Assembly: GCA_048498995.1 (NCBI GenBank)
Contig: JBEHWX010000012.1
Span: 1 to 64,000 of the forward strand
Direction: 5' to 3'
Origin: JBEHWX01 sp048498995
GTDB taxonomy: Bacteria; Bacteroidota; Ignavibacteria; OLB7
Length of the DNA: 64,000 nucleotides
In this document: positions 59,632 to 64,000 of the stretch, piece after piece
How the letters are laid out: every line of letters starts with the position of its first letter
Numbering within the stretch: the first letter of the stretch is position 1
The notes under the pieces: model-generated
The model's input: only the letters and a program-made list of their open reading frames with translations
Database searches by the model: none
Told to the model about the DNA's origin: nothing
Program-made: the position numbers and the translations under genes

Positions 59632-62600
59632 ATGGCTACCTTTACCCTCACGGGGCACGTGATCGGCACCGAGTCGCATCACGGGCTCGCGCATCTCAGA
59701 GTCGAGCTCTGGGATAGTTTCTACCACGTCACCTCCGTCATCGCCAGCGTGACGACCACGAGTGACGGAAGCTTCAGCTTCTCGTTCACCGATACCCAGG
59801 TTCACGACATCTTCGGCTCGTATATCCCCCTGGTGTTCTTCAAGGTCTATGACGGCTCGACCCTCAAGATCAACACGGACGGAAGCGTCGGCTGGACGAT
59901 CAACGCGAGCGGAACCCAGAACATCTTCATCCACGACGTGGGAGGGACAGACTACGTCGTCAACGGCTTCGTGGAATCAACGTCCGGACATGGCATTCCG
60001 CGCGTCATGGTCGAGCTGCGGGACACCGGGCATGCCGTCAGCACCCCCGCGTACTCGGTGGAGACCGACACGAACGGCTATTTCCAATACGCCATCACGA
60101 CCGCGCATCTGACCTCCGTCTACGGCTCCACCATCCCGCCATTCTACTTCCGCGTGGTCAACAATCTCGGGCATGCCCTGGGAAGCACGGAGGGCTTATT
60201 CGGCTGGAACCGCGTCCCCGATGGAAATTCGAGCGTCGTCATCGCCGTTCCGGTCATCAATGAAACCTACACGATCACCGGACACATGCTCGACGCCAGC
60301 ACGGGCCTCGGCGTCAGCGGGCTTCACGTGGAAGCCTGGGATGCCCGAGGCACCATCGGCACGCCCATCGCCACCGCCGACGGCGGCGCCAGCGGGACGT
60401 TCACGTTCACGCTGACCGACTCCTCCCTCTCCACATACTTCGGCACCGATCTTCCCAGGCTCTACTTCAAGGTCTACTCCGGCATCACGCCGCTCGTCAG
60501 CACGCTCGGCGATCAGGAGTGGGACACGTACGACGGCAGCGTCACGCTCGATATCACGATCCCCGCCGGAGGCGGTCCCGAAAGCGGCGACCGTGGGTGC
60601 GGTCCCGTTTCGGTCAGCACCTACAGCATGAAGGGGACCATCTCCAGCCCCGATCGCGCCGGCATGGCTGGGCTCGAGGTCCGGGTCTATGACAAGGGGA
60701 TCGGCGGCGACCATCTGCTCGCCACCGGCTTCGCGGATATCTGCGGGAACTTCAAGATCGATTTCGATCCCTCGCGCGTGGCCGATCGCGGCAAGCTCCG
60801 CCCGGATATCCAGATCAAGGTCTATTCCGGCGCCACGCTCGTCGCCTCATCGGAGGTGCGCTACAACGCGTTCGGCAATGAGACGATCAACGTCGACATC
60901 CCGACCAATCCGGCCGGACTCAAGAGCGAGCACGAGGTGCTGCTCGAGGCGATTCTCCCCCACTACGACGGCGCGCTCGGCGACCTTCAGGAAGACGACG
61001 ATCGCCAGGACATCACCTTCCTCGCCAACAAGAGCGGATGGGACGCGCGCGCGGTTGCCATGGCCACGCTGGCCGATCAGTTCAGCACCAGCTCTGCCCC
61101 TTCCGGCGGAGGCTCCGCCATACATCCTTCGATGTTCTATGCCCTCTTCCGCGCCGGACTGCCGGCCAATCAGGACGTGCTGTTCCACACGGACGAGGCC
61201 ACGCTGACCAGCATCTGGAACAACGCCATCGGTCAGGGAATGATCCCGGCCGCGCGCGCCGCCGATATTCCCGCCGCCGTCACACGGTTCAAGCAGGTCA
61301 GCGGCGACAAGCTCCTGACGAGCGCGCCGCTGATCGGCGTTTCCGGCATGAGCGACATGCTCACCGCCTCTGGACTCAACTCAACGCAGCGCCAGCAGTT
61401 CACGCAGCTCTATGCGCAGCATGCCTCGAACCCCACCGAGCTCTGGACCAATGTGGCATCCACGTTCGGCGGCACGGTCGCCAACCGTCTTCAGTTGGAC
61501 GGCAAGCTTGCCTACCTGACGCTCAACAATGCTCCGCTGATGACGGCGGTGCGCGGCGCGGTCAGCTCGCTCACCGACCCGCTGCAACTGGCGCAGAACG
61601 GCTTCCACAGCGCTCAGCAGTGGAGCACGCTGATCACCCCCAGCACGCAGATCCCGAACGAGATCCCGGGCGCGACCGACGACGAGAAGCGGCAGAACTA
61701 CGCCGAGTACCTGGCCGCGCAGGTCAGGGTGAGCTATCCGACGGCGAGTGTCGCGCACATGGTCGGCAGCGGCGCCCTGACGGTCTCCTCCTCGAGCGCC
61801 GTCGCCACGTTTCTGAACACTCATCAGGCGCAATTCCATATCGGCCTGAAACCGGTGGAGCAGTATATCGCGCAGAACGGGCTCACCGTGGACCCGGCGA
61901 CGGTGGCCCAGGTCACCAGGATCCAGCGCGTCTATCAGATCACGCCCGACGACACCGCGATGGCCGGCCTGCTGAACACCGGACTGGACGCGGCGGCGCA
62001 TGTGGCCCGGTACGACAAAGAGGCGTTCGTCGCGACCTTCGCCGAGGATCTCGGCGGAGAGACCAACGCCGCAAAGGTCCACGACCGCTCGGTGCAGATC
62101 CACAACGCGGTGCTCAACGTGGCACTCAGCTACGTGACCGCCAGCCGTGGGATACCGCTCGGCACCCCGCCGATGTCTCCGGATTCGACCAACGCCGACA
62201 GCGAGCGTCAGCTCCTGCAACCGGGTCCCAAGGGGGCCGGATCGGTGGACATCACGCACGGTGGTCCCTACTCGCTCGGAGGCCCGATGGGGAGCGGCTC
62301 CCCCGCCAGCGATATCCCATCCTATCCGACGCTCGAGTCGCTCATCGGGGAAATGGATTTCTGCTCGTGCGACGAGTGCAGGTCGGTCCTCTCCCCCGCG
62401 GCGTATCTGGTGGATCTGCTCAACTTCATCGACAATAATGGGAAGCCCGAAGGCGTGACCAATCCGCAGGAGGTGCTGTTCAACCGGCGGCCGGATATTC
62501 AGCATCTGCCGCTGACCTGCGAAAACACCAACACGGCACTCCCCTACATCGACATCGTGAACGAAGTGCTCGAGTATTTCGTGGCCAACACGCTGACGCT

Positions 62601-64000
62601 CACCAATTATCTGGGGCACGACACCGGCACGATGAAATCGGAGGATCTGCTGGCCAGCCCGGCCTTCGTGGTCGACGCGGCATATGCGACGCTCCGCAAC
62701 CAGCGATTTCCGCTGTTGCTCCCGTTCCATCAGCCGCTCGAGAATCTGCGCCGGCACTTCCGGAAATTCGACGTGCCGCTGACGGTGGCCATGGAAACGC
62801 TCCGTCCGAACGACAATCTGGAGCGAGGGAGCGCCACCTACGGTTGGCGGGATATCCTGATGGAAGAGCTCGGCATCTCGCGCGGTGAGTACGATATCTT
62901 CACCAACATCAGCCTGGCGCCGCTCTGGGCCATCTTCGGCTTCGCGACCACCACGTCGGACGCGGACGTTATTTCGGCGGTGACCAACGCCAAGGCCTAT
63001 TGCCGGCGTGTCGGCATCAGCTACGAGGAGCTCACACGGCTTCTCCGGACGCGGTTCATCAACCCGAGCTCCGATCTGCTTCCGAAGCTCGAGCGCCTCG
63101 GCGTTCCCTTCTCCACGTTGAAGGCGCTGTACGATGGCACCATGTCGGTCGCGACGTTCAACACTCTTCTGCCGACCGGCGCGAAGGCGCCCGATCCCCA
63201 CGAGTACGGCGGTAACATCGCGACCTGGGTGACCAATCCGACGAACTTCGCGCGGATCATGTCGCTGATTCTCCTGACCGAGACCAGCTCCGACGCCAAC
63301 GCGTGCGGCTTCGATACGCTCGAGCTGCGGAAGGCGGCCAACGTGGCGTCACCCGGCTACACCACGGCGGCGATCTCGGCGGCGGACCACCTGCGCATCA
63401 TGCGCTTCATTCGGCTGTGGAAGAAGCTCGGATGGACGATCGAACAGACCGACGCGGCGCTCTGCGCGCTCTATCGAACGGACTTCCAGTGGCTGACCTA
63501 CGAGGATGTCAACGCGGTGCCGTTGCTGGACAACGGATTCATGACGCTTCTCCCCCGGCTCGGTGTGGTGGTGCGCGCGATGCGCGAGCTGAATCTCACC
63601 GTCAAGCGCGATCTCCAGAGAGTCCTCGCCTGGTGGTCGCTCATCAACCCGACGATGAGCGATTCGATCTACGCGGAGATGTTCCTGAGTCCGACCATCC
63701 TGATGCAGGATGGGGTCTATGCCGACCAGGGCTACGGGAATTACCTGGCCGATCCGTCGGCAACGATAGCCGGCCACACCGATTCGCTCCGTGCCGCGAT
63801 CGGCCTTACGAGCGACGAGTTCGATCAGATCATGGCCGCGCTCGGCTACACGATGCTGACGCCGCTGAACATTCAGAGCGTCACCGCGATCTTCCGCCGC
63901 GGCCATCTGGCGCGGGCGCTCCAGATCAGTGTTCGGGAGCTGCTCCTGCTGATGACCATGACGGGAATCGACCCGTTCTCCGCGCTCGAGCCCACCGGGC
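59632..64000 (+). CDS. TcA-like toxin subunit with N-terminal beta-sandwich repeats, 5' part only
   Basis: The frame is open from the ATG at 59632 to the window end, at least 1456 residues. The first ~430 residues hold four carboxypeptidase-regulatory/transthyretin-like beta-sandwich repeats, starting FTLTGHVIGTESHHG, YVVNGFVESTSGHG, YTITGHMLDASTGLG and YSMKGTISSPDRAG. The region from ~430 on is helical. Around residue 909, DFCSCDECRSVLSPAAYLVD plus LLNFI is the hallmark of TcA/Salmonella 28-kDa virulence plasmid A (VRP1) proteins. TcA forms the pentameric injection channel for the TcB-TcC cocoon. The repeats at the start are not usual in insecticidal TcA and may be an adhesion or targeting part. 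GC content returns to the genome norm here. Confidence 0.88.
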   Translation, partial: MATFTLTGHVIGTESHHGLAHLRVELWDSFYHVTSVIASVTTTSDGSFSFSFTDTQVHDIFGSYIPLVFFKVYDGSTLKINTDGSVGWTINASGTQNIFIHDVGGTDYVVNGFVESTSGHGIPRVMVELRDTGHAVSTPAYSVETDTNGYFQYAITTAHLTSVYGSTIPPFYFRVVNNLGHALGSTEGLFGWNRVPDGNSSVVIAVPVINETYTITGHMLDASTGLGVSGLHVEAWDARGTIGTPIATADGGASGTFTFTLTDSSLSTYFGTDLPRLYFKVYSGITPLVSTLGDQEWDTYDGSVTLDITIPAGGGPESGDRGCGPVSVSTYSMKGTISSPDRAGMAGLEVRVYDKGIGGDHLLATGFADICGNFKIDFDPSRVADRGKLRPDIQIKVYSGATLVASSEVRYNAFGNETINVDIPTNPAGLKSEHEVLLEAILPHYDGALGDLQEDDDRQDITFLANKSGWDARAVAMATLADQFSTSSAPSGGGSAIHPSMFYALFRAGLPANQDVLFHTDEATLTSIWNNAIGQGMIPAARAADIPAAVTRFKQVSGDKLLTSAPLIGVSGMSDMLTASGLNSTQRQQFTQLYAQHASNPTELWTNVASTFGGTVANRLQLDGKLAYLTLNNAPLMTAVRGAVSSLTDPLQLAQNGFHSAQQWSTLITPSTQIPNEIPGATDDEKRQNYAEYLAAQVRVSYPTASVAHMVGSGALTVSSSSAVATFLNTHQAQFHIGLKPVEQYIAQNGLTVDPATVAQVTRIQRVYQITPDDTAMAGLLNTGLDAAAHVARYDKEAFVATFAEDLGGETNAAKVHDRSVQIHNAVLNVALSYVTASRGIPLGTPPMSPDSTNADSERQLLQPGPKGAGSVDITHGGPYSLGGPMGSGSPASDIPSYPTLESLIGEMDFCSCDECRSVLSPAAYLVDLLNFIDNNGKPEGVTNPQEVLFNRRPDIQHLPLTCENTNTALPYIDIVNEVLEYFVANTLTLTNYLGHDTGTMKSEDLLASPAFVVDAAYATLRNQRFPLLLPFHQPLENLRRHFRKFDVPLTVAMETLRPNDNLERGSATYGWRDILMEELGISRGEYDIFTNISLAPLWAIFGFATTTSDADVISAVTNAKAYCRRVGISYEELTRLLRTRFINPSSDLLPKLERLGVPFSTLKALYDGTMSVATFNTLLPTGAKAPDPHEYGGNIATWVTNPTNFARIMSLILLTETSSDANACGFDTLELRKAANVASPGYTTAAISAADHLRIMRFIRLWKKLGWTIEQTDAALCALYRTDFQWLTYEDVNAVPLLDNGFMTLLPRLGVVVRAMRELNLTVKRDLQRVLAWWSLINPTMSDSIYAEMFLSPTILMQDGVYADQGYGNYLADPSATIAGHTDSLRAAIGLTSDEFDQIMAALGYTMLTPLNIQSVTAIFRRGHLARALQISVRELLLLMTMTGIDPFSALEPTG

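Overview
The window comes from a GC-rich bacterium of the Fibrobacterota-Chlorobiota-Bacteroidota (FCB) superphylum. Two secreted proteins end in type IX secretion (T9SS) sorting domains. Several promoters carry the Bacteroidota-type TAnnTTTG box. The choice-of-anchor-D proteins and the BTAD-type ATPase regulator recall Kapaibacteriota/Ignavibacteria-like lineages; that placement is inference, because no rRNA or ribosomal marker is present.

Left part (1-23 kb): the 3' end of an Ig-like secreted protein; a minus-strand operon of two T9SS cargo proteins and an outer-membrane protein; an ECF sigma/anti-sigma pair; a polytopic membrane protein; a five-gene minus-strand envelope operon (M28 peptidase, two secreted proteins of unknown function, Xaa-Pro aminopeptidase, NYN ribonuclease); a membrane-anchored phosphoesterase; a LuxR-type regulator with a transposase-like helix-turn-helix; and a lipoprotein. 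Middle (23-38 kb): a 1101-residue STAND/BTAD-like regulator; an isolated short transcription unit on the minus strand for a 13-residue peptide; a 1484-residue five-domain glycosyltransferase/methyltransferase; an ABC exporter (ATPase, FtsX-type permease, HlyD adaptor); and a small beta-barrel-like protein.

Right-middle (38-50 kb): a set that resembles a low-oxygen or dormancy regulon: CBS protein, NAD(P)-binding protein, zinc alcohol dehydrogenase, membrane protein, universal stress protein, Acg-like nitroreductase, GerW-like protein, PEP synthase, a coiled-coil protein, a four-cysteine Fnr, and a second Fnr-like protein without a DNA-binding domain. Three promoters here share a palindrome CATGAY-N4-RTCATG placed exactly 29.5 bp before a YAAGTTKG box, which is class II Fnr geometry (-41.5). 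They would drive the CBS gene, the PEP synthase operon and the HTH-less Fnr.

Right end (50-64 kb): tRNA-Ser(CGA) followed by tandem cassettes that carry copies of its 3' end, each with a hairpin; then a Tc-toxin-like locus. It holds a fused TcB-TcC (SpvB/RHS) protein of 2606 residues with an AT-richer C-terminal toxin candidate, an overlapping immunity-like gene, and a TcA-like protein that runs off the window.
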